This document shows positions 54,870-64,000 of a DNA stretch of 64,000 nucleotides, one piece after another. Source of the stretch: Schizochytrium sp. TIO01 (Eukaryota; Sar; Bigyra; Thraustochytrida; Thraustochytriidae); NCBI GenBank assembly GCA_004764695.1, contig SMSO01000036.1, forward strand, positions 2,206,001 to 2,270,000. The letters run 5' to 3'. The notes beneath the pieces were generated by a model that searched no databases, was not told where the DNA came from, and was given only the letters and a program-made list of their open reading frames with translations. Position 1 is the first letter of the stretch. Every line of letters starts with the position of its first letter. A program made the position numbers and the translations under genes.

Positions 54870-55539
54870 GGCGCTGCCGGGGCCTTTGAAAAATATCTGT
54901 ATCGAAGGCGCCGCGGTCGCGCCGAAGCCTGAGTAGGACTCCGAGGTATTCGAGCCTCAACTCAATCTCGAATGATTTTGGCTCTCGCTTCGAATTTGAA
55001 TTCTCAAACTTCTTCTTGAACCTTTGTTTCTTCAGGAGACCTCAAAGATGGGATAAACTTGAGGGTCCCCATATTACTATAAAACGGTTTGATATTTCCC
55101 AACGCTTTTATGTTGGAACCTGCCGCCGTGGCAGCGCCTAGGCCTAGCTATGCATAATGATAGAAGTGCTGCTACTGGGAATCGTACAGAGATATTATAG
55201 ATTGCATTAATTACAGAACAAGAAACGGAGTATGAAACTTTAAAGTCCAGTATACTTTCTATATTCCATAGTAGAGAGTCTATATCCTATAGTGGGGTAT
55301 AGGTGACAGACTATGGGCTATAGGCTATAAGTGAGTCGAGAGAGGCGGCCATCATCTCTTGTAGTAGGTCGTCTCTCCAAATCGTCTTCGAACTCGTTTG
55401 GAGATCGAACTCGCACTATAAACTACTTGGGTTCGCAATTGTGCAGCAGAGGGTCTTGGAATTCGAGAGAAGAGCTGCAGCTTGCGGGACTGCTGCAGCG
55501 CACTAACCAGGTTTTCGTTTCGACGTGTGAACTGCAGAA
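54870..55539. promoter_or_regulatory. Divergent promoter with CTATAG-rich cluster
   Basis: This 670-base region separates the TFIP11-like (-) and YIPF-like (+) genes. Between about 55255 and 55330 the words CTATA, TATAG and CTATAG recur many times, partly as inverted copies. A similar TATAG element lies in the divergent promoter at 31.4 kb. Function is unknown. Confidence 0.45.
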
Positions 55540-56577
55540 ATGGCGCATGTGCCGGATGGAGACGACGCCAATCCGTTCGCGGCGGCTTCGGGCTTCGATG
55601 ATGTCAATTTGACAAGCGTTGGGGCCACCCGCAGTGGAGGCCAATCAGCGGGGGCTGCAATGTCTGCTTTAAATGACCCTTCTGTGCAACAACAGCTGCA
55701 CATTGAGGAGGACCACTTCTTGGATTTTCAGCATGACCAGAACAGCGGATCAAGCTCTATCGTGGACCCAAGCCACGTGAGCGTGGGGAATGCTCGTGTT
55801 GAACCTATGGAAATGAGTGGCCGCATGGGACCTGCAGAAACTGATAACCTGCCACCAGTACCTACGGGGTTTCTGGCACCCCTGAAAGTGGAGTACTACA
55901 TGCCTTATTTTAATGTTGTCACGCAAGATATCATCGACCGCATGCAGCGCGTGGCGACACCTTGGAAGAATGACTTTTTCGAGACTCTTGATAACAGACC
56001 TGATCTTTACGCACCTTTCTGGGTGTGCGCCACCCTCGTGTTTCTCATTGCTTCAATGAGTAACTTGGCCTCCTGGATCGATCATGACTCTTCCTCAGGA
56101 GTTGAGTGGCAGCACGACTTTAAGGTTCTCGGTCTTGGTGCATCCTTTGTTTTTGGATTTGCCCTCGCAATGCCATTTGTAGCATGGGGCTGCTTCACTT
56201 ACCTTGGTGTCTCGACAGCAAACATCAGCTTCACGGAGCTCGCATGCGTCTACGGCTACTCGATTGCCCCTTTTTTGGTTGCCTGCGTCATTTGCATGGT
56301 CCCTGATCTTGAGTGGCCTGCAGTCATTATTGCCCTGATTTGGTCTACTGTGTTTTTGCTACGCAACCTCTGGTCACGGTTGGGCCGCTCCGAAAATGGA
56401 TACTTGCCACCAATGGCTCCAGAGGCTGACCAGTCTCAGGACGATGCCACCTCGCTCATGATGGGTGACGAGCCTCAACAGCGTAAACTTGCCGCCGTGC
56501 TTCTCGCGGGGGTTATTGGCCTCCACATTGTCTTTGCGGTAGTGCTTAAGGTTAAATTTTTTGGCCGCTCACAATAA
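55540..56577 (+). CDS. YIPF1/2-like Golgi membrane protein (Yip1 domain)
   Basis: The product is 345 aa. A hydrophilic, disordered N-terminal half (Gly/Ser/Asp-rich, about 120 residues) leads to a motif around FNVVTQDIIDRM and then five hydrophobic helices from about residue 160 to the C-terminus: FWVCATLVFLIA, LGLGASFVFGFALAMPF, the conserved Yip1 motif LACVYGYSIAPF, then VIIALIWSTVFLLRNL, and finally LLAGVIGLHIVFAVVL. YIPF proteins bind Rab GTPases and shape ER-Golgi vesicle traffic; the YGYS motif and topology place it with YIPF1/YIPF2. The start is ATG in GCAGAAATGG, a good context. Intronless and divergent to the TFIP11-like gene. Confidence 0.9.
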   Translation: MAHVPDGDDANPFAAASGFDDVNLTSVGATRSGGQSAGAAMSALNDPSVQQQLHIEEDHFLDFQHDQNSGSSSIVDPSHVSVGNARVEPMEMSGRMGPAETDNLPPVPTGFLAPLKVEYYMPYFNVVTQDIIDRMQRVATPWKNDFFETLDNRPDLYAPFWVCATLVFLIASMSNLASWIDHDSSSGVEWQHDFKVLGLGASFVFGFALAMPFVAWGCFTYLGVSTANISFTELACVYGYSIAPFLVACVICMVPDLEWPAVIIALIWSTVFLLRNLWSRLGRSENGYLPPMAPEADQSQDDATSLMMGDEPQQRKLAAVLLAGVIGLHIVFAVVLKVKFFGRSQ

Positions 56578-57143
56578 TCTACCCTCTCGCCCGCCACATG
56601 CAGTAAGATACACACCTTCTCTGATTCCATGCTTGCGGCACGCTTATATACTTGCCTGTCTGCGCGCTTGCCTGTCTGCCTATCTACTTTTTCTAGCTTT
56701 GGTTGAAAGACCATTTTGATGCTCCTATTGCTTGCATCTAATCAATTATAAGGCATAGTGCTAGTAGGCTTTTAGAAGAGCCTAAATCCAATGCATTGCG
56801 TCACTATGTTTTTGATCATTTTAAATCTTCCTTTTCTGACTCCTGATTCCCAACTTTTGGGAGTTTGATCTTGAATTCGTCTCAGTACTTCCTTATCAAG
56901 TCATTTTCGACAAACTCTCTGGTTTCATAATTATATGTTTAGTCATAGGAAATACCCCTCTAACGCATTTGTTGCCAAGGTTGAGAGATAGTAATTGTCT
57001 TTTATACGCCAATCCATGCCAGGTAAAGGAATAATCCGAAATTGAATTCATGATTCACATATATATAATTTTTTAAAAGAAAAAGACTAATGTTACATAT
57101 ATATTCATTTCAATGCACAAAACAAGAAAGTTCACGAGACTCA
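56578..57143. other. Convergent 3' intergenic region
   Basis: AT-rich sequence between the YIPF-like stop and the calpain stop. No coding or RNA signal was seen. Confidence 0.6.
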
Positions 57144-60100
57144 TCAAGAAGTCACGACCATTGAGAGCTGCGAATTTTCATTGGCCACCGCCGTGATTGG
57201 CTTGACCTCCACTTCGCACTCTGAATACACGTTGATTGTGAACTTAACATCCACATCGGAATATAGTGACGGAAATAAGGTGAATGCTTTGTTGGCATTC
57301 CGTGGAAGCCAAGTCTCAAGCGAGATTTCACGCGCATCGCGGTAGACACCTGAACTTGCAACAACTTGACTGTTGCGTACTTGCTCATTAACACCCACCG
57401 CCTTGCCGCCATTATTTAATAAAGCAAGTGTCATGAAAGCTTCTTTACCTCTAGGCACAATTTGCGTCATTGACACATATACTTTGACATTACCACGTGT
57501 CCGTTTCCCAGACGATGGAAGGACTCGCAACGTAAACTGGTCAGTTCCAGCTTCCAGCTTCTGTACGGAAGTCAAAGGCGGGTCTTGAGCGGGGAACTCT
57601 GCATGTTTCCTTTGTATTTCTGCCTTCTCAGTCCGATTGCTTACACTCGCAAAACTGACATAACTAGACGGCGGTGTCAAAGTTTGTTCAGCAGGAAAAG
57701 GACAAGAAGACGCGGCAGGATTAGATAGATGAGCAATGCTTGATTTCGCACCATCCTTCATATATGGAGGTGAAACATAGCTCGGTTGGAATACACTGGG
57801 TGAAGAACTTTGCGAGCCCGAATTGGAGGACAAAAGCCGGGTAGAGGCTTTTGGATATTTCTTCGTGCTAAACCGACTTCGAAAGAGACCTGTGACACGG
57901 ATGGGCTTCCATCTATTTTCTTCTCCATGGAAGACCCTGCACACATAAACCTCTTTGAACTGAACGACAAAGTCATCCATACAAATCCAGAAGTCGCTGA
58001 ATTTGGATCCTGCAGAGGTTGATTCTCCTTGTTCGTTGTTGCATAGGCGCTTGCGCATACGCTGAGTCCAGTTCTCCGAGTCTCGGTCGTTCCAACGACC
58101 CCTCCACTGGCATGTACCCCACGGGTCGCGTAGTTTCAGCAGACGATGCAGGCCTCGAGAGTCCACTTCCTCGGCAACGTCGAGAACAGCATACGCGTGG
58201 CCTGGTGTGATACCGAGGTCCTCCGTTGATCGGTCTTCATCATCTTTTTCGTGCGTTCCAGCAGCCAAGAGAAGACGTTCCTCCCTGAATCGTTTCAGAC
58301 GTTTCCAAAGTGCTAGGGATGCAACCAACTCAATATCTTGCTTGAGCTGGAAGACCTGAGTGAGGCCACCAGTAAGGTCCACAAGTGCAGTATGAACATG
58401 ACCGCCGCAAAGAGCATCGTATGACCCATAGGTTTTTGCAAATGCTTTTTCAAGAAGCATAGGCCAAATGACAGAAGGTTTGCGTGATCTGCACGCAATA
58501 GGCAAAGGCAATAGCGCTTTCGATGGATTCGCTGCACGATTCTCATAGACAACCCCGTTCCTTGACCAACTACGTGAGTTGAAGCAGGGTAAACGGTCAT
58601 CAATATCAATGCTCTTCCACTCACCATCAACAAAGAGACGTACAGAAAAACGACCATTTTTGTCCGTCTGATAGGGTTCGGGTAAGACCTTTTCCATCAA
58701 AGCAGGCCACAAAGCAACAACACTAATTGAACTTAGAAGCCAGCAATCACCGAGAGATCCTTGCACAACATCGCGTGGATCATATCTCATATCTGGAGAA
58801 ACGTCGATACGCACATGCCCACTTTCAACAAGTGGTTTTTGTGTCACCTCAAACCCACTTGAGCTAAATACCGAAGCTCGGCACCATGTCACTTCATCCT
58901 CATCAAAAACGCGGCAAGATCCATCTTGAATATAGCCTCGAAGATTGCCATCTTCGTCGAAATCATCTTCGTCAAAGTAATCATCTTCATCGTAAGAGGA
59001 ATATAGGTCATCTTCATCACTCGAAAGTTCATCAGGGTCAAAATTGTCTTCGCTGAGATCTGAAAAGCCTGAGTTGCTTTGATCACGTAACCTACGACAT
59101 TTTGAATCACTTTGAGCAGTTCCACAAAGGGAAGCAAGTGTTGCTGGAAAGGCTTCATCTTGCCACCCTACAGGTTGCAAAGCTTTGATAGACAAAGTAG
59201 GTTTGCACATTTCAATTCGGGCGTTACGTTTCGCTTCTTGATGCAAAGTTAAAGCGCGCTCTAAAGGACCATGAAAGCGCTTAGGTAGGGCATCCAAACC
59301 ACTTCGTCGAATGATTGCACTGCACATGACCAAGAGCTCGTCGAAAAGAGCACGATAGCGGACGCTGTCACGACTGTGTTGTTCATTATCCATTTCGGCT
59401 TGTTGGACGAATGCATAGTATTCCATTAATTGCGTTGGCGTGTGAATAACAAATTGCTCATCTGCGACAAACTCGTCCTTGGACCCAGATGTAGCAGTAT
59501 TAACACAGTTACTAGCCTGGCCCGTGGGTGCAACTCTGTCGGGATCAAGAAACTCTTTCACCCAATTGTGTTTGGGAGTTGTAAGAAAGTGAAAGCTGTC
59601 CTCTTTAAGCCACGAGGCCATCATTGCTTGTTGGGAAATCTCAATACTTCTCTCTACAGCTACTGATACGGTAGCTTCGAAAACCTTCTCGAAGTTTTGT
59701 AACTGCATCGAGGTAAATTTTCGCCGGAACCGAACCAGGCGGGCCAGAGAACGGTGCAACACAAAGAGAAAGAGAATACAGTAAAGGAGGGAACTAATAA
59801 CGGTGCCGATGTTAGAACTTAAGCAAGCGCTGAAGAAAAATGTTGCGACCTGCCCAAGAAATAAAACATAGAGACAAACTGCAGTAATTCCGAAAGATTG
59901 AACACGCAAATCGCCACCCTTTTGATCTACCTTATATACAACAGCAGGGACACCGAGAAGGCCCGAAGAATAAATCAGGCTGCTAAAAGCCATATACGGT
60001 TTCCGGCGGTAGTAGTACCATGTTGCAACGTAAATTATAGCTAGGACGACACATGATATCAATAAGCAAAAGTGAACAAACGGGTCAGCAAACTTTAGGA

Positions 60101-62519
60101 GCATAAAGAGCATGATGCCGATCGCAATGAAAACAGGTACGACAAAAGGCTTATATGCAAGGGGCTGCCATGTTGCAACAAAGAGAGCAACCCACATAGA
60201 AAGGACGAGCACAAGGGAGACAACAATGACAGCGTCCCATATCCAAGTCGCAGAAAGTCCGGTGACAATGGCTGATCCCAAACAGAAAAGTGCAGATATG
60301 CAAGCGACAGGGGTAAGTCTCTTTTTGTCGTGGATGACTGTACCAAAAAAGATGGCGCTTGTGAGTGCTGGACTCACAAAAGCGAGTGTAGAACCGAGGA
60401 TAGCTTCTACAATGGTCATGAGAACATGAAGTGTAATGAGTATCAACAGCTCAGTGTTATCCCAAAGAGAAAGCCGGTTACACCATGACTGGGCAGCCAG
60501 GAGGCCATAGATGAACGACCAGAGGGCAACCACGGGTATCGCTATACGCACAGGCGTGGCTTCAACGTGGGAGTAAACAAAGAGCGGGAGGAAGAACACA
60601 GTCAAGTTGGCCACAATAAAACAAAAGATCACAATGAAATCGCGTCTTGAGCCATCGCCTTTCCAAAAGACGTAATCTGCATCAACCCAGAGCCGGTGAC
60701 ACCACACACACGATGCGACTGCAGGAAAAAGGGTTGCAACATATATAAACATTGTTGCACCTACGCTTGCTGGAAGGATATTTGAACAGGTAAGAAAGAG
60801 TGAAAACCCTACGTCTGCGGCATAGATTAAAAGAAGAAGTAGCGTGTATGGAATTGTAGGGACCGCCGGGCGACGAAGAACTTCAGCATGATGCAGACCA
60901 AAACAAAAGACAAAAAGGATACATCCAAGACCAAGCTCCCAGAGACTAAGATAAGTGCCCCATGCAGGATAAACCATAATACCAGAATCATCGGTCCGAG
61001 TTGCAAAATGGAGAATTGAGTTTGCCGCTGGGTATGCGCTCATAATTGTCAAGAAACCAAAGTAGGTAAACAGCAGAAAGGCGACTATTTCACGGGAGAA
61101 GGCTGACAGAAACCGCAAGAAGCAGCGTGATCTTTTCTCTCGGAAAACGGTGCGGCGCAGTGCGCGCCCATGCTCAGAACGAACGTCTTTGGCGAGATAG
61201 GAAGGTAATAAAATCCACGTGGCATAACACAGGCCCGTCAAGCATGCAAGACTTAAAGCAATGAACCAAGCTTGACTTGGTGTGGAAAAAAGAACCGCCC
61301 GTACAGTGATAAGGACTACAGCAAGTGGTGTCGCTTCCATACCACCGACAATGACCTGCATATCTCCAAAAACATGGGTTGCATGGGAGGTCCAGAACTT
61401 TGCCATGAAGAAGGAATCAGCTAAAATAATAGCGCCACATTCAAAGAACAAAAAGGTCATACCTGTGAAATGCATGTGCAAAACAGCAAGTACAATTAAC
61501 ACAATAAATGAGGCAGTGTAGAAAAAGATGAACCTCTTTCTCAAATGTCTCCGGTAAGCTTTTAGTTTTCCTCTGATTTCATCAAGGATCATTGCTTGAT
61601 CTTCCTTTTCTTCCTTTTCTGCATAGCGCATGCGGGTTTCTGCTCGCTGCGAATATACCTCGATAATAACATCATGGGAGGCATGAATGTACAAATCTGC
61701 ATAATAGATGGAGGCCACGAGGAATGCCGAGTTGAGTGTCATAGGAACCCAACTACCGGAGAGAGGCCACCATGTATCGATGATGCGCCAAGCCTCTTTG
61801 TTAACTTTATTACAATAGTTGGCCTCAAGCTGCGAGGCAAAGGGTTCCTCAATGGAGCAGCGCCCAAATGGGATGAGGAAGGCATCTGAGAAGAGTGCAA
61901 GAGTAGCAGCAATGAGACCTAGGGCGAAAAGAGCATAATGCAATTTCTTCTCTGCCTGTGTGGATGGAGAAGTATCACAACTCCTCTGGATTTGGTTCAA
62001 AGGTAATGCTAGAGTTGATGAATTATAGTGCCAAAGACGAGCCGCAAGGAGGCCCGTTACACATGAACCACCATAGAGCATGCCAGAGAAACGACCCTGC
62101 ACGAAATTGCCCCAAGTCGAGCCTTCCCACGTATAGTACAGCATAAATGCATAGAGTGTTGTTGCTATCGCAATACAGACACCTATGCAATATGGTGCCG
62201 TAATAACCACTCTGTGAAAAATCTTCAGCGTCCATCGCTGCTCGGCGCCAAGGTGCTGGCAGCACCACGCGCCCAAATTACCTGGCAGAAGCCACCATCT
62301 ATATCGAATGCGCTCTAACACAATCACCATTACCAGGATGACTAGGAGGAAAGCGATCGAAATTGATGTGAGCCTGAAGTCAGTATGGCCTGGTGAAAAA
62401 GTTGAATCTATTGAGTTGCCCTCACTTATGTAATCTGATTCGTAAAGCCTCCTTCGCGAGAAGGCATTTACCCAGTCTGCTGTACCAAGCATATTTCTTA
62501 TTGATTCCAACACTGACAT
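57144..62519 (-). CDS. DEK1-type transmembrane calpain (phytocalpain-like)
   Basis: The product is 1791 aa from the first in-frame ATG (62519). Residues about 60-1000 contain roughly twenty hydrophobic helices in two groups with charged loops between, as in the TML region of DEK1. A cytosolic linker follows with a very acidic Asp/Glu tract (around 1160-1215). The papain-like calpain core comes next: catalytic Cys C1259 in GDCWLLS, His H1441 in GHAYAVL, and at the Asn position a D1465 in LRDPWG, where active calpains normally have RNPWG. The spacing of His to this residue is the usual 24. A C2-like (C2L/domain III) end, about residues 1660-1790, closes the protein. Plant DEK1 releases an active calpain fragment and controls cell fate; the role in protists is unknown. 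The gene is intronless, with an unbroken frame of 5.4 kb. Confidence 0.94.
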   Translation of the reverse strand: MSVLESIRNMLGTADWVNAFSRRRLYESDYISEGNSIDSTFSPGHTDFRLTSISIAFLLVILVMVIVLERIRYRWWLLPGNLGAWCCQHLGAEQRWTLKIFHRVVITAPYCIGVCIAIATTLYAFMLYYTWEGSTWGNFVQGRFSGMLYGGSCVTGLLAARLWHYNSSTLALPLNQIQRSCDTSPSTQAEKKLHYALFALGLIAATLALFSDAFLIPFGRCSIEEPFASQLEANYCNKVNKEAWRIIDTWWPLSGSWVPMTLNSAFLVASIYYADLYIHASHDVIIEVYSQRAETRMRYAEKEEKEDQAMILDEIRGKLKAYRRHLRKRFIFFYTASFIVLIVLAVLHMHFTGMTFLFFECGAIILADSFFMAKFWTSHATHVFGDMQVIVGGMEATPLAVVLITVRAVLFSTPSQAWFIALSLACLTGLCYATWILLPSYLAKDVRSEHGRALRRTVFREKRSRCFLRFLSAFSREIVAFLLFTYFGFLTIMSAYPAANSILHFATRTDDSGIMVYPAWGTYLSLWELGLGCILFVFCFGLHHAEVLRRPAVPTIPYTLLLLLIYAADVGFSLFLTCSNILPASVGATMFIYVATLFPAVASCVWCHRLWVDADYVFWKGDGSRRDFIVIFCFIVANLTVFFLPLFVYSHVEATPVRIAIPVVALWSFIYGLLAAQSWCNRLSLWDNTELLILITLHVLMTIVEAILGSTLAFVSPALTSAIFFGTVIHDKKRLTPVACISALFCLGSAIVTGLSATWIWDAVIVVSLVLVLSMWVALFVATWQPLAYKPFVVPVFIAIGIMLFMLLKFADPFVHFCLLISCVVLAIIYVATWYYYRRKPYMAFSSLIYSSGLLGVPAVVYKVDQKGGDLRVQSFGITAVCLYVLFLGQVATFFFSACLSSNIGTVISSLLYCILFLFVLHRSLARLVRFRRKFTSMQLQNFEKVFEATVSVAVERSIEISQQAMMASWLKEDSFHFLTTPKHNWVKEFLDPDRVAPTGQASNCVNTATSGSKDEFVADEQFVIHTPTQLMEYYAFVQQAEMDNEQHSRDSVRYRALFDELLVMCSAIIRRSGLDALPKRFHGPLERALTLHQEAKRNARIEMCKPTLSIKALQPVGWQDEAFPATLASLCGTAQSDSKCRRLRDQSNSGFSDLSEDNFDPDELSSDEDDLYSSYDEDDYFDEDDFDEDGNLRGYIQDGSCRVFDEDEVTWCRASVFSSSGFEVTQKPLVESGHVRIDVSPDMRYDPRDVVQGSLGDCWLLSSISVVALWPALMEKVLPEPYQTDKNGRFSVRLFVDGEWKSIDIDDRLPCFNSRSWSRNGVVYENRAANPSKALLPLPIACRSRKPSVIWPMLLEKAFAKTYGSYDALCGGHVHTALVDLTGGLTQVFQLKQDIELVASLALWKRLKRFREERLLLAAGTHEKDDEDRSTEDLGITPGHAYAVLDVAEEVDSRGLHRLLKLRDPWGTCQWRGRWNDRDSENWTQRMRKRLCNNEQGESTSAGSKFSDFWICMDDFVVQFKEVYVCRVFHGEENRWKPIRVTGLFRSRFSTKKYPKASTRLLSSNSGSQSSSPSVFQPSYVSPPYMKDGAKSSIAHLSNPAASSCPFPAEQTLTPPSSYVSFASVSNRTEKAEIQRKHAEFPAQDPPLTSVQKLEAGTDQFTLRVLPSSGKRTRGNVKVYVSMTQIVPRGKEAFMTLALLNNGGKAVGVNEQVRNSQVVASSGVYRDAREISLETWLPRNANKAFTLFPSLYSDVDVKFTINVYSECEVEVKPITAVANENSQLSMVVTS

Positions 62520-63385
62520 TTTCCTCGCCGAGTTCCAAAATTCGCAACTCCAATACAAAATTTTATATTTCGCTCAGCCGGCTCAGCTCCCGCCGCGACC
62601 CCGACAGCAAAACTGCTAAATTATCCAATGAGGAGCACGCGATAGCGCGAATTTGTATTAATGAGTAAATAATATATATTTGTGAAAAACAGGAAATGCC
62701 GAAAAGTATACCAATCAAAGAATCCACCGAGTCAGGAAGCGCGCGAGAGAGAATGGATGAGCAAGGCAACCACCCGAGAAGGAGATCAGCAACCGCAGAT
62801 TAACGGAGCCCGCGCGAGCTAGGGCTTCGCACTCGGCGAGAAAGGCCTAACACGAAGAGAGAAAGCTAGAAGAAAGAAGGTATTGAAAAGAAGTGGATCG
62901 ACAGGATCCCGGGGCTGCGGAATCCACCCAGCCGCAGCGGAGGGAGCCAAGACGCAAGGAGGGGCCTCCCTGCCTCTTCCTCGCCGCCCCCCGAGCGAAA
63001 GCGGCGCGCAAGAGAAGCGCCGCGAGTGACCCGAGGACGCGTCGTGAGACCGCGCCGTGGGGGAAAAGAGAATGGTTCAAATAATAGTGATGTGTATTAT
63101 TATGTATTTCCATCACATCAATTTCTTTCAATCGTAAGAAAAACCCTTTCTTCCCTCCAGCTCTAATTTTCTTTCCCTTTCTACGCCCCTTCTCCCCTCC
63201 CATCCCCACTGCCACCTAAAGATCCCAGTGTTTCTCCCCTCACTCTTTCCAGACTCCACTACAAATTCTTTCATTTAAAAGAATCTCTAAGCTCCTCCTA
63301 CACGTGCCTAAGTAACCCTTAAAGCTGGCTAGAGCCGCTCTATGGTGGTCGGAAAAGAACGCCAGTCGTTAGACTAAACCCATAG

Positions 63386-63401
63386 TACCCCTTTCGGGGT
63401 A
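63386..63401. other. Perfect short hairpin TACCCC-TTTC-GGGGTA
   Basis: A 6-bp perfect inverted repeat with a 4-base loop lies in a GC-rich patch of about 100 bases. Its surroundings do not match a small RNA that I can name, so only the hairpin itself is reported. Confidence 0.5.
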
Positions 63402-63756
63402 GGTGGCGTGCGAATAATACAAGCACCGGTCCACTGCTTGAGAGCCCCTTTGCGTTCTTTTTGCGTTCTTTCTCGCTCTCCTCCTCTCGATGGGTCGCAA
63501 TTCAGCGTCGCACAATGAATAATCAATTAAACGCCGCTCCGTCTTCCGTTTGTTTGGAGAGAGCCCCGCCGAGGAGGGATAGCGAGCCCGAGGAGACCCT
63601 CTCGCAGCCATTGACGCCCCAGGACGCACGGCCTTCCTGGCCCCAAGCCGGCACAGCCAAGTGCTTCACAGGTCTTGTGCATCACAATTGCGCCCTTTCG
63701 TCAGAAACAAACCTATGCATAATACGCTCAATTGCATTTCTTTCTTTCATTCATTC

Positions 63757-63816
63757 TTTCAATTGCTTTTCTTTCAATTGCTTTTCTTTCAATTGCTTTT
63801 CTTTCTTTCTTTCTTT
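63757..63816. repeat. 15-bp minisatellite (AATTGCTTTTCTTTC) x3 plus TTTC run
   Basis: Three direct copies of a 15-base unit are followed by a TTTC tetramer run. The frame through it shows a repeated Phe-Leu pattern that is an artefact. Confidence 0.8.
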
Positions 63817-63942
63817 CTTCTTTCTTCGTCTCTCACAGTGGTCCCCGGGGACACCAATTAGGGTGTGCGACAGCTTCTGTGTGATGGGTTGCGCAGTCTG
63901 CGGCTGGAGTCCGGGGAACCCGCATACTAACCAACTCGAGTC

Positions 63943-63982
63943 TCTCACTCACTCACTCACTCACCTACTCACTCACTCACTC
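63943..63982. repeat. (CTCA)n run
   Basis: About nine CTCA/ACTC units with one interruption, close to the window edge. Confidence 0.85.
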
Positions 63983-64000
63983 TAGGTTTGGGAGATTACA

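Larger units (their letters stand above)
62520..64000. other. Upstream flank of the calpain gene
   Basis: The first few hundred bases are the presumed calpain promoter. A GC-rich island lies at about 62890-63070 with pyrimidine-rich sequence after it (63140-63240). Near the end are a 15-bp repeat and a CTCA array, listed separately. No gene is supported. Confidence 0.5.

Overview
The window is nuclear DNA of a protist. It holds twelve recognisable protein-coding loci. All read with the standard code (TAA, TAG and TGA all end genes), almost all are intron-free, and they are separated by AT-rich, microsatellite-laden DNA. Several genes fit a zoosporic heterotrophic stramenopile such as a thraustochytrid/labyrinthulomycete: an axonemal dynein heavy chain, a DEK1-type membrane calpain, ESCRT-I VPS37, NSUN2, a TFIP11-type splicing factor and a mitochondrial succinate/fumarate-type carrier. 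This placement is inferred from gene content and the compact intronless style; no rRNA or marker gene is present.

Layout. 1-3.5 kb: no long gene, but short coiled-coil-like open segments with plausible splice borders. 3.5-33.2 kb: a gene-dense block. In order it holds a membrane-anchored GH31 enzyme with every sulfoquinovosidase signature residue (+), a 12.6 kb axonemal dynein heavy chain (-), a charged coiled-coil protein (+), VPS37 (-), NSUN2 (+), a two-TM protein (-), a probable RNase MRP/P-associated zinc-ribbon protein (-) and a Cys-rich single-pass protein (+). 33.2-49.4 kb: a 16 kb gene-poor tract full of 4-, 5- and 6-nt tandem arrays, with a few eroded or spliced coding-like patches. 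49.4-62.5 kb: a second gene block with the mitochondrial carrier (+), TFIP11-like (-), YIPF-like Golgi protein (+) and the DEK1-like calpain (-). 62.5-64 kb: non-coding flank.

Within the two blocks genes mostly alternate in strand, giving divergent promoter pairs and convergent 3' ends. There is no operon-like pathway grouping. The genes are housekeeping (RNA modification, splicing, ESCRT, Golgi), motility (dynein) and cell-surface/digestive functions (GH31, calpain).

The points most worth following are: (1) the putative eukaryotic sulfoquinovosidase fused to a multi-TM anchor; (2) the calpain whose catalytic-triad Asn is Asp; (3) the dynein gene, open for about 4,200 codons without a nonsense codon but broken by six single-base frame changes while all neighbours are intact; and (4) short exon-like islands in the supposedly empty DNA.
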